Origin: Salmonirosea aquatica
GTDB taxonomy: Bacteria; Bacteroidota; Bacteroidia; Cytophagales; Spirosomataceae
DNA: 64,000 nt
NCBI RefSeq assembly: GCF_009296315.1
Contig: NZ_WHLY01000002.1
Location: 3,392,501 to 3,456,500 of the forward strand
Direction of reading: 5' to 3'
This document shows positions 1-9,604 of the stretch, piece by piece. The stretch's first letter is position 1. Each line of letters opens with the position of its first letter. A program made the translations under genes and the position numbers. Under the pieces are notes generated by a model. The model was not told where the DNA came from. It made no database searches and worked only from the letters and a program-made list of their open reading frames with translations.

Positions 1-2975
1 GTCTGATCCGCTACTTTTACGCTATAGCCATCGGCCAGTACGCCTTCAGGAATGATACCGTCGTTGCGCACATTACCCTGTTCATCCGTAAACGTAATAC
101 CCCCATTTTCGGTGTCACGGCCAAACAGACTGTTCTTGAAGTTTCCGTTAGACGAACCATACTGGTGCGTAGCCGAAGCCATCAGGCCGCCAAATTTGCC
201 GTCCAGCTGGATATTAGCTGAAAAGTCACCAAAACGGAACGAGTTGATATTGCTGGCCAGGAAGTTTTCCATCATGGTACCTAGTTCTTTGGCACCCTGG
301 CCGTACGAACCGCTACGCAGGTACGAAGGATAGCCCCCCGTAGTACCACTGGCGGCACCAATGACCTTCTGTCCGTTGGCAGGATTATCAATGGGATTGC
401 CATTGGCATCCTTGGCCTGATAGGTAGCATAGGCGTAGGACGTAATGAGGGTACCATAGTCTTTCCCAACACGGGCCACTGACTGGATGTCAGCTCCGAA
501 GCCCAGGCTCAGCTGGTAGGTGTCTGTACCTTCTACTAGTTCTAGTACCTTGTTGCGGTTACGGGTGAAATTCAGACTGGTATTCCATTCAAACTTACCA
601 GCTTTCACAGGCGTAGCATTGATCAAAAGCTCGATGCCTTTGTTCTGGATTTTACCCGCATTAACAATTTTGCTGTTTACTCCTGATTCGGGTGTTGTGG
701 AAAGGCTCAGGATTTCGTTGCGCGTCAGCTTGTTATAATAAGTGAAATCAAAGCCCAGGCGACCGCTAAAGAAACGAATATCGGCACCTACTTCCACTTC
801 ACGGGCCAGACGGTTTTTCAGGCCGTAATTGGGTAGGGTGTTGTCCCGGAAGCCCGAGAGGTTGACCTGGCTACCATCGGCTTGCGTATAGGTACCTAAG
901 GGGCCGTAATTTCCTGTCGAGTTGGTATTCCAGGCATCAGTATCGCCTCCAGTGTATCCAAAGCTGGCCCGCAACTTGCCGAATGACAACCACGTGGGCA
1001 GGTTGGAGATTGACTCGGTCGCGATCCAGGCCAGACCTACGGCTGGATATGAATAGGAGTAATCACCACTGCCATCGGCGTAGGTCAGGGTAGATGACCA
1101 GTCATTCCGGTAGCTGAAATTGAGTGTCAAGGCGTCCTTGAATGTCACATCACCATAGGCGTACAAGGCGTCGATCCGGCGGGAAGGGGTCAGGCTATTG
1201 CTATAGTTGAGCGTATTCTGTGTATTTGCTAATGTAAATACATCAGGTACCCTTAGGCCGCCATTGGTAGCTGCCCGGAAGTATCGGCCTCCATTCAAGC
1301 GGTTGGTTTCGCCTCCCACATTGAAACTGAGGTTAAAATCGTCTCCAAACTGGTGGTTGAACATCACGATCCCCTGAAAACGAGACTGGCTCTTGTTTTC
1401 GGTGTACTCACCGTATTCGCCACCCGTAAAGTTCGCATTGGGACCCCGGTTCATATTATTACCGGTATAGAGTTCAGTCTGGACATTACCGCGTAACAAA
1501 AAGCTCAGCCAGGGCGTAATGGTACCGTTCAGGTCAATGTTGCTACGGAACACTTTCTCATTACGCATTTGCTGATACTGGAACGTCTCGAACATGAATT
1601 GGGTGATACTATAGGGATCGTTGGCTCCCTGACGGCGTCCTCCTGCAACAGGATCGAGATAGTTATTCATCCAGTAATCGATGTCCAGCGAGCGCGGACG
1701 GTAATACACGAACCGGAAGACGGGGTTGTAATTACCACCCTGACGAATGGGGTTCACCATGTCATTGTCTGTGTAGTCGGCGCTCACGTCCAGATTAAAG
1801 ATTTTACCTATCTTCTGCGTACCCCGGATGTTGAAGTTATTCCGCTTCAGTTCGGTACCCGCGGGCATAATGGACGTATTCTTCAAATTGGAGAACGAAG
1901 CCCGGAAGGTACTGCGTTCATTGCCGCCTTCTACGGCCACATTGTTGTTAATGTATTTCCCTGTCTGGAAGAAGCTCAACGGGTCATTGGCTTTCCATTC
2001 GATCATACGGCCATCCAGGTCACGGACCTGCTGTCCTTCAAATTTGGGACCGAACGAATAAGGCCAGTTATTGCGGTCCACTTCGGGTACCCCATCGGCT
2101 CCCACCGTAAACGTAGGGTCCAAGCCGGCTCCGTACTGGTTCTGTAAATCCAGGAACCGGTAGGCGGTTTCAAAAGAAGAAGTATGGTTGTAGGTAACGC
2201 CGATACCCTTGTCCGACCGTCCTTTTTTGGTTTGTACTACCACCACCCCGTTCAAGGCTTCCGAGCCGTACAACGCACTGGCCGCTGAGCCTTTGAGCAC
2301 AGTCATAGACTCGATGTTATCAGGGTTAATATTTTTCATGATGTTACCAAAGTCCTGGCCTGCACCCCATGAGTCGGCGCCCGTTGTGCCGGGACGAATC
2401 AGTACGCCATCTACGACAAACAGAGGTTGGGAGTTAGGGCTTAGCGAAGCATTACCCCGAATACGGATGCGCGAAGAAGACATCGGTCCGCCTGTACCTT
2501 GGTTGATCATTACTCCGGCTACTTTACCTTGCAGGGCGTTTACCACGTTAGCGTTATTGGTACGAGTCAGATCCTGACCTTCTACACTTTGTACAGAAAA
2601 AGAAAGTTTGCGGGCTTCCTGCGTCATACCGAAACCGGTCACCACTACTTCATTGAGCAGCTTGGTGTCTTCGGTAAGCGTAACAGTAAGTACACTGGCG
2701 TTACCTACGGGTACCTCTTTACCCAGAAAACCGATGGAAGAAAATACGAGGACAGCGTTATCGGTGCTGATATTGACCCGGAAATTACCATTCGCGTCGG
2801 TGGCACCGCCATTGTTGGTTCCTTTCACGAGGAAAGAAACACCGGGCAACCCATTGCCCGCCTCATCCTGAACCGTGCCCGTTACGGCCTTGGTCTGAGC
2901 CATACCCATCGTGATGCTTGCCAGCACGAAAAGTAGGGTCAAAACACGGTTTAAACACGTAAATTTTAGTCGCAT
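1..2975 (-). CDS. SusC/RagA-type TonB-linked outer membrane receptor, 3' end outside window
   Basis: About 991 codons are open on the minus strand from the ATG at 2973-2975 to the window edge, so the C-terminal barrel end is missing. A signal peptide (to about residue 27, ending MGMAQ) precedes a carboxypeptidase-like regulatory domain (TGTVQDEAGNGLPGVSFLVK). The SusC junction NEVVVTGFG and the plug domain follow (NALQGKVAGV, GTGGPMSSSRIRIRGNAS, FVVDGV, VLKGSAASALYGSEALNGVV), then a long beta-barrel. SusC proteins import oligosaccharides or peptides across the outer membrane with TonB energy, normally with a SusD lipoprotein encoded just downstream, which here would lie beyond the window. The substrate cannot be told from the sequence. 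Confidence 0.95.
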   Translation of the reverse strand, partial: MRLKFTCLNRVLTLLFVLASITMGMAQTKAVTGTVQDEAGNGLPGVSFLVKGTNNGGATDANGNFRVNISTDNAVLVFSSIGFLGKEVPVGNASVLTVTLTEDTKLLNEVVVTGFGMTQEARKLSFSVQSVEGQDLTRTNNANVVNALQGKVAGVMINQGTGGPMSSSRIRIRGNASLSPNSQPLFVVDGVLIRPGTTGADSWGAGQDFGNIMKNINPDNIESMTVLKGSAASALYGSEALNGVVVVQTKKGRSDKGIGVTYNHTSSFETAYRFLDLQNQYGAGLDPTFTVGADGVPEVDRNNWPYSFGPKFEGQQVRDLDGRMIEWKANDPLSFFQTGKYINNNVAVEGGNERSTFRASFSNLKNTSIMPAGTELKRNNFNIRGTQKIGKIFNLDVSADYTDNDMVNPIRQGGNYNPVFRFVYYRPRSLDIDYWMNNYLDPVAGGRRQGANDPYSITQFMFETFQYQQMRNEKVFRSNIDLNGTITPWLSFLLRGNVQTELYTGNNMNRGPNANFTGGEYGEYTENKSQSRFQGIVMFNHQFGDDFNLSFNVGGETNRLNGGRYFRAATNGGLRVPDVFTLANTQNTLNYSNSLTPSRRIDALYAYGDVTFKDALTLNFSYRNDWSSTLTYADGSGDYSYSYPAVGLAWIATESISNLPTWLSFGKLRASFGYTGGDTDAWNTNSTGNYGPLGTYTQADGSQVNLSGFRDNTLPNYGLKNRLAREVEVGADIRFFSGRLGFDFTYYNKLTRNEILSLSTTPESGVNSKIVNAGKIQNKGIELLINATPVKAGKFEWNTSLNFTRNRNKVLELVEGTDTYQLSLGFGADIQSVARVGKDYGTLITSYAYATYQAKDANGNPIDNPANGQKVIGAASGTTGGYPSYLRSGSYGQGAKELGTMMENFLASNINSFRFGDFSANIQLDGKFGGLMASATHQYGSSNGNFKNSLFGRDTENGGITFTDEQGNVRNDGIIPEGVLADGYSVKVADQ

Positions 2976-3080
2976 AGCAGGTGTTTAATTTGGTTGAATA
3001 AGTGATTAAAATAATACAAGCTTAACTTTTTAGTAATACTGCATAGTTCAAAGAGTACTAAAAAAAAGAGTAATTTGTTT

Positions 3081-3088
3081 CAAAGATA
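3081..3088 (-). promoter_or_regulatory. Candidate -7 element of the SusC promoter
   Basis: Minus-strand TATCTTTG fits the Bacteroidota -7 consensus TAnnTTTG, about 105 nt upstream of the SusC ATG. No clear -33 TTG is present. The rest of the AT-rich gap 2976-3257 holds only the small palindrome GCCTTATAAGGC at 3142-3153. Confidence 0.35.
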
Positions 3089-3257
3089 TAAACTATTCTT
3101 AGGATGGAATCGTAATTTATTAAAAAAATTTAATAAATAGTGCCTTATAAGGCTTCACTTAAGTCTGTCGGGGAGGTACTGGGAATGAAATTTAAATAAA
3201 ATCAGGGAGCAAGTCAAGGAGTTTTGCAGGTTTTACAACAAACACCTATCTGAGAAT

Positions 3258-4574
3258 TCAAGGACGGAGCCGAATCTTATCCAATACCAGCTGTCCTACC
3301 TTCTCACCCTGAATCTGACCCTCTTCGATGGCCGCCCGGTAGTGGATACCTCCATACAACCGACTGATAGCGGCTTCGTCACAGGCCTGCCTAAAAGAAG
3401 TAAAACGGCGCTCGGGCAGGCCGTATTCTACCTCCGTATTGTCAATAAACGTAAAGTCTTTTCCAAAATAGTCGGCTAGTACCGTCGCCGATGCCGTGGA
3501 AATGACGCTATGCCCACTGGTGTACTCAGGGAAAGGAGGTGTTTGGAGCAGGGGGCGCCATTTCTCGTCGATGTAGGTGTTAATCACTGTTTCGGGCCGG
3601 ATCAACTGGCTGCGATATTTTTCGTCCCAGCAACTGATGAAACCATCGAACAGGGCAATGGAAGTCAGCAGGTATGCCCCGGCGGTAGCGGGCCAGTCCA
3701 GGTTCGCCGTAGCGGCGGCCTGCCCGGCTATGGACATCCAATGCCCGCCCGGTGAGAGCTTTTTGGTGGCAAAATTGAGGTGTCCCTGCGTATTGAGATA
3801 AAACGGATTACAATCCCAGTAGCTGGCAATCAGGGTATGTTCGGGTGGCATCTGCCGCGTTCGGTCGTATACCTCGTAAGCCTGTTTCATGAATTCGCTT
3901 TCCTTATTGGTGCTGAAAGCAGGCGGAGGGGCGGGCTTGAATTGCTGCGCCGAATCCATCACCATCGGCCTGATCTGGTTCCAATAGGGCTCGACGGCGT
4001 CGAAGTACCCCGGCGGGGTAGGTACCCACTTGCCGGGTGCCTTGCTATACGTGTAACGCCGCCGCCGCCGGGTTTCGGGGTAGTGATCCTGCGCCGCCCA
4101 TCGGAGTATGCTGTCGCTCACGGCCTGCCCGAAACGGAGGGAGTTCTGATACACAGCAGGATCGGTTTCGTGCATTTCTTGCAGAATGACCGCCGCGCTA
4201 TCCTGAAGCAGGGGTTCGGAAAAAACCATTTTTCCGCCCGTCTGGAACAAAGCGTAGAGCGCGGCCAGGGGGTAGTTGATCTGGCCAGGGGTAGGTATGC
4301 GGGCAAGATCGGGTACGCCGGGTATCTGCCCGTACAGACTCTTGTATTGCTTATGGTTGCGCACCAGGACTTCGTAGGCCGCCACATTGGCGTATACATA
4401 CACCCGGCTGGCTACCGGAGGCGAGAAAATATCGTGAACGATGGTGCGGGTGAGGTTTTTCTGGGCGCGGTGAAACAACTCGGTAGAAGGTACCCCACCG
4501 GTGCCGCCGGTACTTCTTTGGGCGGCAGCAGGAAAGCATAATAATATGAGAAATAGGGTCGGAAGGAATCGCAT
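3258..4574 (-). CDS. Vanadium-dependent haloperoxidase-like PAP2 superfamily protein
   Basis: 438 residues with a signal peptide (cleavage near AAAQ, residue 19), so exported. The vanadate/phosphate site of the haloperoxidase-acid phosphatase superfamily is complete: K319 and R326-P327 (KYRSQLIRP), the S353-G354-H355 loop (PEYTSGH), and R405 with H411 (SRLYGGIH). Known family members oxidise halides with H2O2 or hydrolyse phosphate esters; sequence alone does not decide between these. It is the last gene of a probable three-gene operon, starting 3 nt after the stop of the VCBS/ASPIC gene. Pairing of such proteins with VCBS/ASPIC proteins is common in Bacteroidota, which suggests joint action outside the inner membrane. 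Confidence 0.85.
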   Translation of the reverse strand: MRFLPTLFLILLCFPAAAQRSTGGTGGVPSTELFHRAQKNLTRTIVHDIFSPPVASRVYVYANVAAYEVLVRNHKQYKSLYGQIPGVPDLARIPTPGQINYPLAALYALFQTGGKMVFSEPLLQDSAAVILQEMHETDPAVYQNSLRFGQAVSDSILRWAAQDHYPETRRRRRYTYSKAPGKWVPTPPGYFDAVEPYWNQIRPMVMDSAQQFKPAPPPAFSTNKESEFMKQAYEVYDRTRQMPPEHTLIASYWDCNPFYLNTQGHLNFATKKLSPGGHWMSIAGQAAATANLDWPATAGAYLLTSIALFDGFISCWDEKYRSQLIRPETVINTYIDEKWRPLLQTPPFPEYTSGHSVISTASATVLADYFGKDFTFIDNTEVEYGLPERRFTSFRQACDEAAISRLYGGIHYRAAIEEGQIQGEKVGQLVLDKIRLRP

Positions 4575-4577
4575 GGC

Positions 4578-7500
4578 TTATTTTTTGGGCTGATTAATTC
4601 GGAAAACCAGCGTTGCACTATCGTTGCGCCCCAGTATGAGCCACTTTTGTGCCCCCACATTCACGGTAGTCAGGGCGCGCACGTCGCCATCGGCCCATAG
4701 CCCCGATTGCTCAGGACCTACCGGCTCGAATTGCAGCGGACTTTTCTGTTTCAGAAACAAACCGAATGACGCATCGCTGGGCCCCAGCTGTACGCGGTAG
4801 GGCGAAAAGTTGCCGGCGACGATCAAATCTTTTCTGCCATCAAGATCGACGTCGTCCACGACGATGCCCCCGATGCGGGATACCTGGGCGGCCTGCGGTA
4901 GTTCATGGAGCGCGAAAGTAAGGCTACCTTTATTTTCCAGAATCACGCTCGCCAGCTGCGTACAAACCAGTTTTTTTGATTTCTCGACGTTGGCTTTACC
5001 AAACACATCTTCCACGGTGGCATCGGCGTACGATTCGTAGGAAAGATACTTGCGCCGTAAGGGTACCATCTGGTCCAGCATCTCGTCGCGCGAGAACATA
5101 GGGTAGCTTTTGTCGCCCACGTAGTAGCTGATGATGGGATCGACCAGTCCGTTCTTGTCAAAATCGTCGTAGTATAGCGTCATGGGCTTGTCGACTGATG
5201 TATGGAACTGATTGTTCAGCCCGCAATTGCCCGCTATTAAATCAAGGTCGCCGTCGCTATCCAGATCGGCGGCGGTGAGCGAGGCCCACATTCCTTCGGT
5301 GTTTTGCAGCGCTTTGGCAGGTACCTCGATAAAACTGTTACTCCGATTTTGAAAAAGCCTTATGCCCATCCAGTCGCCCGCCAGGGCTAAATCCTTCCGT
5401 CCATCGCCATCCAGATCTTCTAAGACTACTGCCGTGATCATACCCGGCCGGAGCAGATTCGCGTTCCATTCCGCTGTCACATCCGTGAAAAGTACCTGAC
5501 CGGGTTGGCTGTCGTTACGCAGCAGGTAGCTGCGGGCCGCTTCGGGGAAAGAACCCGGCACCGCCCGGCCCCCGACAAATAAATCCAAATCCCCGTCGCC
5601 GTCCACGTCGGCGCTGGCGATGCATTGTGTAGGGCTGAGCATGACGGGCAACGCGTTACCGGCAAAGGCCAGGGTACCCCCGCCCTGATTGAGGTACAGG
5701 TGGTCTTGGTATTCGAGTGACTGATCCTCGTACTCGTTTCCCCCACTCACGATGTACAAATCCAGATCGCCATCGCCGTCGGCATCGAAAAAATGCGCGG
5801 CTACGGCTTCGGAAGTTACGTGCTGCCGCCAGGGTTGGGCGGGGGCGGCGGCAAATTTCCCGTCGGCGGTTTGCTGATAAAGTACCCCGAACTGGTTAGC
5901 CGCTCCGCCAAAAAACAGGTCTTCCCGGCCATCGCCGTTGACATCGCCCCGCGCCAGCGCCGGGCCCATGCGCGAGAGCTGGTAAGGGAGAAGTACCTCG
6001 ACTTTGAAATCGACAAAATCATTTTCCTGATGAATGAAATCAAGTCCCGTTTCTTTCGGAGAAATCTGTTCGAACAGGGTAGGTTGTTTGCTTTTGGGCT
6101 CATTATATCCCGCCAAAGTACCTCCCGACGAAGGTTCTTTTACAACCAGCAATTGATTTGTTGCGGGAATGGGTAAAACGGTACGCTCCCCCAAAGGCCA
6201 GGCTATTACCACAGAGTCCACAGCTGAATTTTCTCCCAGCCCAAAATGCAAATCGGTAGTAACAGACGACTGGTACCCCCGCACGGGGTAGAGTTCCTTA
6301 TACTGCTGCCGGCCGCCGGAATACAGCCATACTTTTGCGCCCAGAGCCTGGGTGTTGGGCTGATTGCCTTCCAGCCGCAGGGTCAGGTAGTTTTTCCTGG
6401 GGGCATTATTTTGATAAATAAAGATGGGGTCGTTGATGTTGGAAATCACCAAGTCCAGGTCACCATCCCGGTCAAAATCGGCGTAGGTGGCGGCGTTGGA
6501 TACGGTAGCTTCGGTCAAGCCCCATTGTTGGGAAACATTCTCAAACCCTATGTTTTTCGCTTCGTCGCCATTCCGGTTTCGGAACAAATAGTTGGTAAGC
6601 TTGTTGGAGGGCATTTTCTGCACTAGGCCGTAGGTCTGAAAATTGAGATTGCCTTTGGCGGCTTGCTGCAATTGGGCCTCGGCCACGGTGTATTTCAGGA
6701 AATCCATATTGGTGAAATCCCGCAAATAGCCGTTGGTGATCAGGATGTCTTTCCAGCCGTCGTTGTCGAAGTCGGCCAGGAGTCCCGCCCAGCTCCAATC
6801 GGTGTTCGAGATACCCGCCAGTTGACCTATCTCACTGAATCGCACCTGATCCTTGGCATCCGTTCCCATGTTCAGGTGCAGCATATTGCGCATCTGCTGG
6901 TGGTAGTAGCCGCTGTCGAGCAGGAGATGGTACTGGTCGTACATGTCGGGGCCTTTCAGCAGTTTCTGCCGGTGGTTGTCTTCGGGCAGCATGTCGAGGG
7001 TCAGCACGTCGGGGCGGCCGTCGTTATTAAAATCACCGATGTCGGCGCCCATTGAGAACTTGGATATATGGGCAAACGACTGCCGCAGTGATTCGGTGAA
7101 AGTACCGTCGCGATTATTAACATAGTAGCAGTCTACCTCGGTATAGTCGCTGCTGGTATAAAGGTCGGGCCAGCCGTCCTGGTTAATATCAGCCACGGTA
7201 ACGCTCAGGCCGAAATTCAGGGCATTGTTGATGATACCCGCTTTTTTGGTTACGTCCGTAAAGTGGGGGGTACCTTTCTTGCTATCGTTGCGGAACAGGC
7301 GATTGCCGAAGTAGGGATTAGGCGTAGCTCTAATTTCGCGGGTGTTCAGGAACGGATTGACTGTGTGGTTAGAATGATTCAGCAGGAACATATCCAGGTC
7401 GCCGTCGCGGTCGTAGTCGAAAAAAGCCGCCTGCGTCGATAGGGTACCCGGTACGTCCAATCCCATTTCTTTCGCCATCTCTTGAAATATAGGTACCCCA

Positions 7501-7997
7501 TTCTTCACACCCTGATTGATGAAAAGCTCGTTGGCCAGCTGCGCTTTCTCCCGGAAAAAGCCCGAGTGACAGACGTACACATCCAGCCGCCCATCGCCAT
7601 TGACATCGGCCACGCTCACGCCCGTACCCCAGGTGCCGTTGCCTTCCACGCCAGCCGCGCGGCTCACGTCTTCAAACCGGATGGTACCCGCCGTTTTGGC
7701 TGAGCGATTCAGATACAATTTATGGGGTACCGTGTTGCCGGAAACAAACAGATCCGGCCAGCCATTGTTGTCGAAATCTCCGACGCCTACCCCGTTGCCG
7801 TTGTACAGGTATTCGTAGCGAAAAATGTGCAGGGAGTCATCTTCTTCGATTTTATTCACAAAATCAATGCCCGTTGATTCAGCAGGAAGTCGGGTAAAAA
7901 GTGTTTGCGCTATTGTTTCCTGCCAAGCCAGTAAGGCTAGAAAAAGCAGAACAAAATGCTCCTTTTTGCAAAAAAAAGTTTGTAGAATATTGACCAT
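4578..7997 (-). CDS. Exported VCBS/FG-GAP repeat protein with ASPIC/UnbV domain (CRTAC1-like)
   Basis: 1139 residues with an N-terminal hydrophobic export signal ending near TIAQ. Calcium-binding FG-GAP/VCBS loops (DVNGDGRLDVYV, DYDRDGDLDMFL, DFDNDGWKDILI) form a propeller-like N-terminal half. An ASPIC/UnbV domain lies at about residues 530-610 (GAKVWLYSGG, LHFGLGEN), followed by a second set of FG-GAP loops (DVNGDGREDLFFGG, DADGDGDLDLYIVSGGNEY, DLDGDGRKDLALAGDW). The family is extracellular; a scaffold or binding role is inferred and no catalytic residues are evident. It lies 75 nt after the cytochrome c/copper monooxygenase gene and 3 nt before the haloperoxidase-like gene, so the three are probably co-transcribed. 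Confidence 0.9.
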   Translation of the reverse strand: MVNILQTFFCKKEHFVLLFLALLAWQETIAQTLFTRLPAESTGIDFVNKIEEDDSLHIFRYEYLYNGNGVGVGDFDNNGWPDLFVSGNTVPHKLYLNRSAKTAGTIRFEDVSRAAGVEGNGTWGTGVSVADVNGDGRLDVYVCHSGFFREKAQLANELFINQGVKNGVPIFQEMAKEMGLDVPGTLSTQAAFFDYDRDGDLDMFLLNHSNHTVNPFLNTREIRATPNPYFGNRLFRNDSKKGTPHFTDVTKKAGIINNALNFGLSVTVADINQDGWPDLYTSSDYTEVDCYYVNNRDGTFTESLRQSFAHISKFSMGADIGDFNNDGRPDVLTLDMLPEDNHRQKLLKGPDMYDQYHLLLDSGYYHQQMRNMLHLNMGTDAKDQVRFSEIGQLAGISNTDWSWAGLLADFDNDGWKDILITNGYLRDFTNMDFLKYTVAEAQLQQAAKGNLNFQTYGLVQKMPSNKLTNYLFRNRNGDEAKNIGFENVSQQWGLTEATVSNAATYADFDRDGDLDLVISNINDPIFIYQNNAPRKNYLTLRLEGNQPNTQALGAKVWLYSGGRQQYKELYPVRGYQSSVTTDLHFGLGENSAVDSVVIAWPLGERTVLPIPATNQLLVVKEPSSGGTLAGYNEPKSKQPTLFEQISPKETGLDFIHQENDFVDFKVEVLLPYQLSRMGPALARGDVNGDGREDLFFGGAANQFGVLYQQTADGKFAAAPAQPWRQHVTSEAVAAHFFDADGDGDLDLYIVSGGNEYEDQSLEYQDHLYLNQGGGTLAFAGNALPVMLSPTQCIASADVDGDGDLDLFVGGRAVPGSFPEAARSYLLRNDSQPGQVLFTDVTAEWNANLLRPGMITAVVLEDLDGDGRKDLALAGDWMGIRLFQNRSNSFIEVPAKALQNTEGMWASLTAADLDSDGDLDLIAGNCGLNNQFHTSVDKPMTLYYDDFDKNGLVDPIISYYVGDKSYPMFSRDEMLDQMVPLRRKYLSYESYADATVEDVFGKANVEKSKKLVCTQLASVILENKGSLTFALHELPQAAQVSRIGGIVVDDVDLDGRKDLIVAGNFSPYRVQLGPSDASFGLFLKQKSPLQFEPVGPEQSGLWADGDVRALTTVNVGAQKWLILGRNDSATLVFRINQPKK

Positions 7998-8072
7998 ACA
8001 GTAGTGTTTTAAAGAGGTAGTAGCCAGGTAACAGGCTGATGGAAGAGCTGATAACGGTAACTACCCACTGAC

Positions 8073-9416
8073 TCACTCCCAGTCAAACGTTAGCGTATCG
8101 TCGCCGGGTTTTCGCTCGACGTACATCAAAATCAGCGTCATCATCTCCTGGTCGCTGCGCATATTGCCGTCCGAAAGTACCAGCTGGGGCGGATTATGAG
8201 GGTTCATGGGATTATCGGCGGTATTATCGTAGGTACCTTCGATATGCACCACTGCTCCTTTGGGTAGCAATACCGGCTTCGGGTAGCGGTAAATCTCCTG
8301 CCAGCGGAAGTCCCAGGCCGGAATGCGTACCAGCGGAATGGTGTCGCCGCTGGCCTGAGTGGCATACGCTTTGAACGACTTGCCCAACTGATGCATGTGG
8401 GGCCAGGCGTATAATAACGATACGTCGGGCTGGTTATTGGCTACTTTGAGGGTGAAGGATTTGACCTCATTCGCAAAAATCATGAAGGGGGGCGTGATAT
8501 CCTTCTCCCCAATCCCGCCCGAACCCAGGCTAATCACCTTCACTTTCCGCTCGATGGGGGTATCTTTAAAAAAGAAATTGACGCCATTGATGCTTTCGGC
8601 GTCCAGGGCCGAAGGACCATAATGTACCGTCAGCAGCATGACGCCCCGGCGGGGCATTTCCCAACCCATGTCTGCAGGGTAGGTTTCGTAGGTAGCGCCC
8701 GGAATCCAGCCGCCGTAGTAGGCCATTTCCTTCTTGTATTTCACCCACTGATAGTATTGGCTGGCCGATTCGCCGTTCAGATCCACGACATTGACGGTAT
8801 TGTACAGGTTGATCGCGGTATCTTCCACCGGATGGATGGCGTAGTTGGCGTGGTGGATAATTTTCTTGTTGTTGGAGGTAAATTCAATGGCCTCTACATT
8901 GGCACCTTTCGGTAGTTCAAAAGGTACCTTGAACATCATGAATCGCTCTTTTCCGTCGCCTTTCTGAACGAAAGCCTCCGACATTTTCAGTGTCAGGTCG
9001 GGCTTGCGGGCGTAGGCGGTGCCGGCATTGGTGCGTTCCAGCAGGGCTTTTTCGGCTTTTTTGTCTTCTTTCCCTTTGGGCGTTCCGGCATCGATCCAAG
9101 CCACGATCGTGGCGATTTCCTGCTCGCTCAGGGAGCGATTGTTGGCAAAATCGACGTAGTGGTCGTCGGCTTTCCAGGGCGGCATGTAGCGGATACTGAC
9201 TACCTTGCGGATGAATTTGGCGCGCTTCGAAACGTCCTCGTAGGTAATGAGTGAAAACGGCGCCGCCTCGCCCGGACGGTGGCAGACCGCGCAATTGGCG
9301 TGGACGATGGGCTGCACATCCTTGTAGAAAGTCACGGACTGAGAAAATCCCTCGCTCACACCCAGGTAAACTACGACCAGCCAGAGAATAGAAGCTTTTA
9401 CTTTATTAAAAATCAT
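8073..9416 (-). CDS. Cytochrome c - type II copper monooxygenase (PHM/DBH-like) fusion protein
   Basis: 447 residues with a signal peptide (to about residue 26). The N-terminal c-type haem motif is C42-A-V-C45-H46, with M78 (RYMPPW) as likely distal ligand. The C-terminal two thirds match copper type II ascorbate-dependent monooxygenases. All six copper ligands known from PHM have counterparts: H188-H189 (IIHHANY) and H265 (LTVHYGP) for CuH; H340-x-H342 (WPHMHQLGKS) and M425 or M426 (DQEMM) for CuM. Such enzymes hydroxylate C-H bonds using O2; the fused haem could supply electrons instead of ascorbate (inference). It is the first gene of the operon with the VCBS/ASPIC and haloperoxidase-like genes. 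The substrate is unknown. Confidence 0.85.
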   Translation of the reverse strand: MIFNKVKASILWLVVVYLGVSEGFSQSVTFYKDVQPIVHANCAVCHRPGEAAPFSLITYEDVSKRAKFIRKVVSIRYMPPWKADDHYVDFANNRSLSEQEIATIVAWIDAGTPKGKEDKKAEKALLERTNAGTAYARKPDLTLKMSEAFVQKGDGKERFMMFKVPFELPKGANVEAIEFTSNNKKIIHHANYAIHPVEDTAINLYNTVNVVDLNGESASQYYQWVKYKKEMAYYGGWIPGATYETYPADMGWEMPRRGVMLLTVHYGPSALDAESINGVNFFFKDTPIERKVKVISLGSGGIGEKDITPPFMIFANEVKSFTLKVANNQPDVSLLYAWPHMHQLGKSFKAYATQASGDTIPLVRIPAWDFRWQEIYRYPKPVLLPKGAVVHIEGTYDNTADNPMNPHNPPQLVLSDGNMRSDQEMMTLILMYVERKPGDDTLTFDWE

Positions 9417-9448
9417 TTTACGACAAAGGAGCAGATCGATACATTGAT

Positions 9449-9456
9449 CAAATTTA
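9449..9456 (-). promoter_or_regulatory. Candidate -7 element of the monooxygenase operon
   Basis: Minus-strand TAAATTTG fits TAnnTTTG, 33 nt upstream of the ATG at 9416. No convincing -33 TTG is seen, and the region is AT-rich, so a chance match is possible. Confidence 0.25.
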
Positions 9457-9604
9457 AAAAAATTTAATAAGTATCACTAATTGAGTAGGTCGGCGGCTCC
9501 TACTTCCTGCTAAATACTTCTCTGAAACAAACGATATTTAGTCGTCCAAAGGGTCTTTTTGGGATGACTCTCCCTTGTCCTTATAGCGGCGATAAAAGCT
9601 TTTG

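Noticed and set aside
4810-7818. Several plus-strand open frames opposite the VCBS/ASPIC gene
   Set aside because: They are short, overlap one another, and lie antisense to a clear gene with calcium-binding loops.
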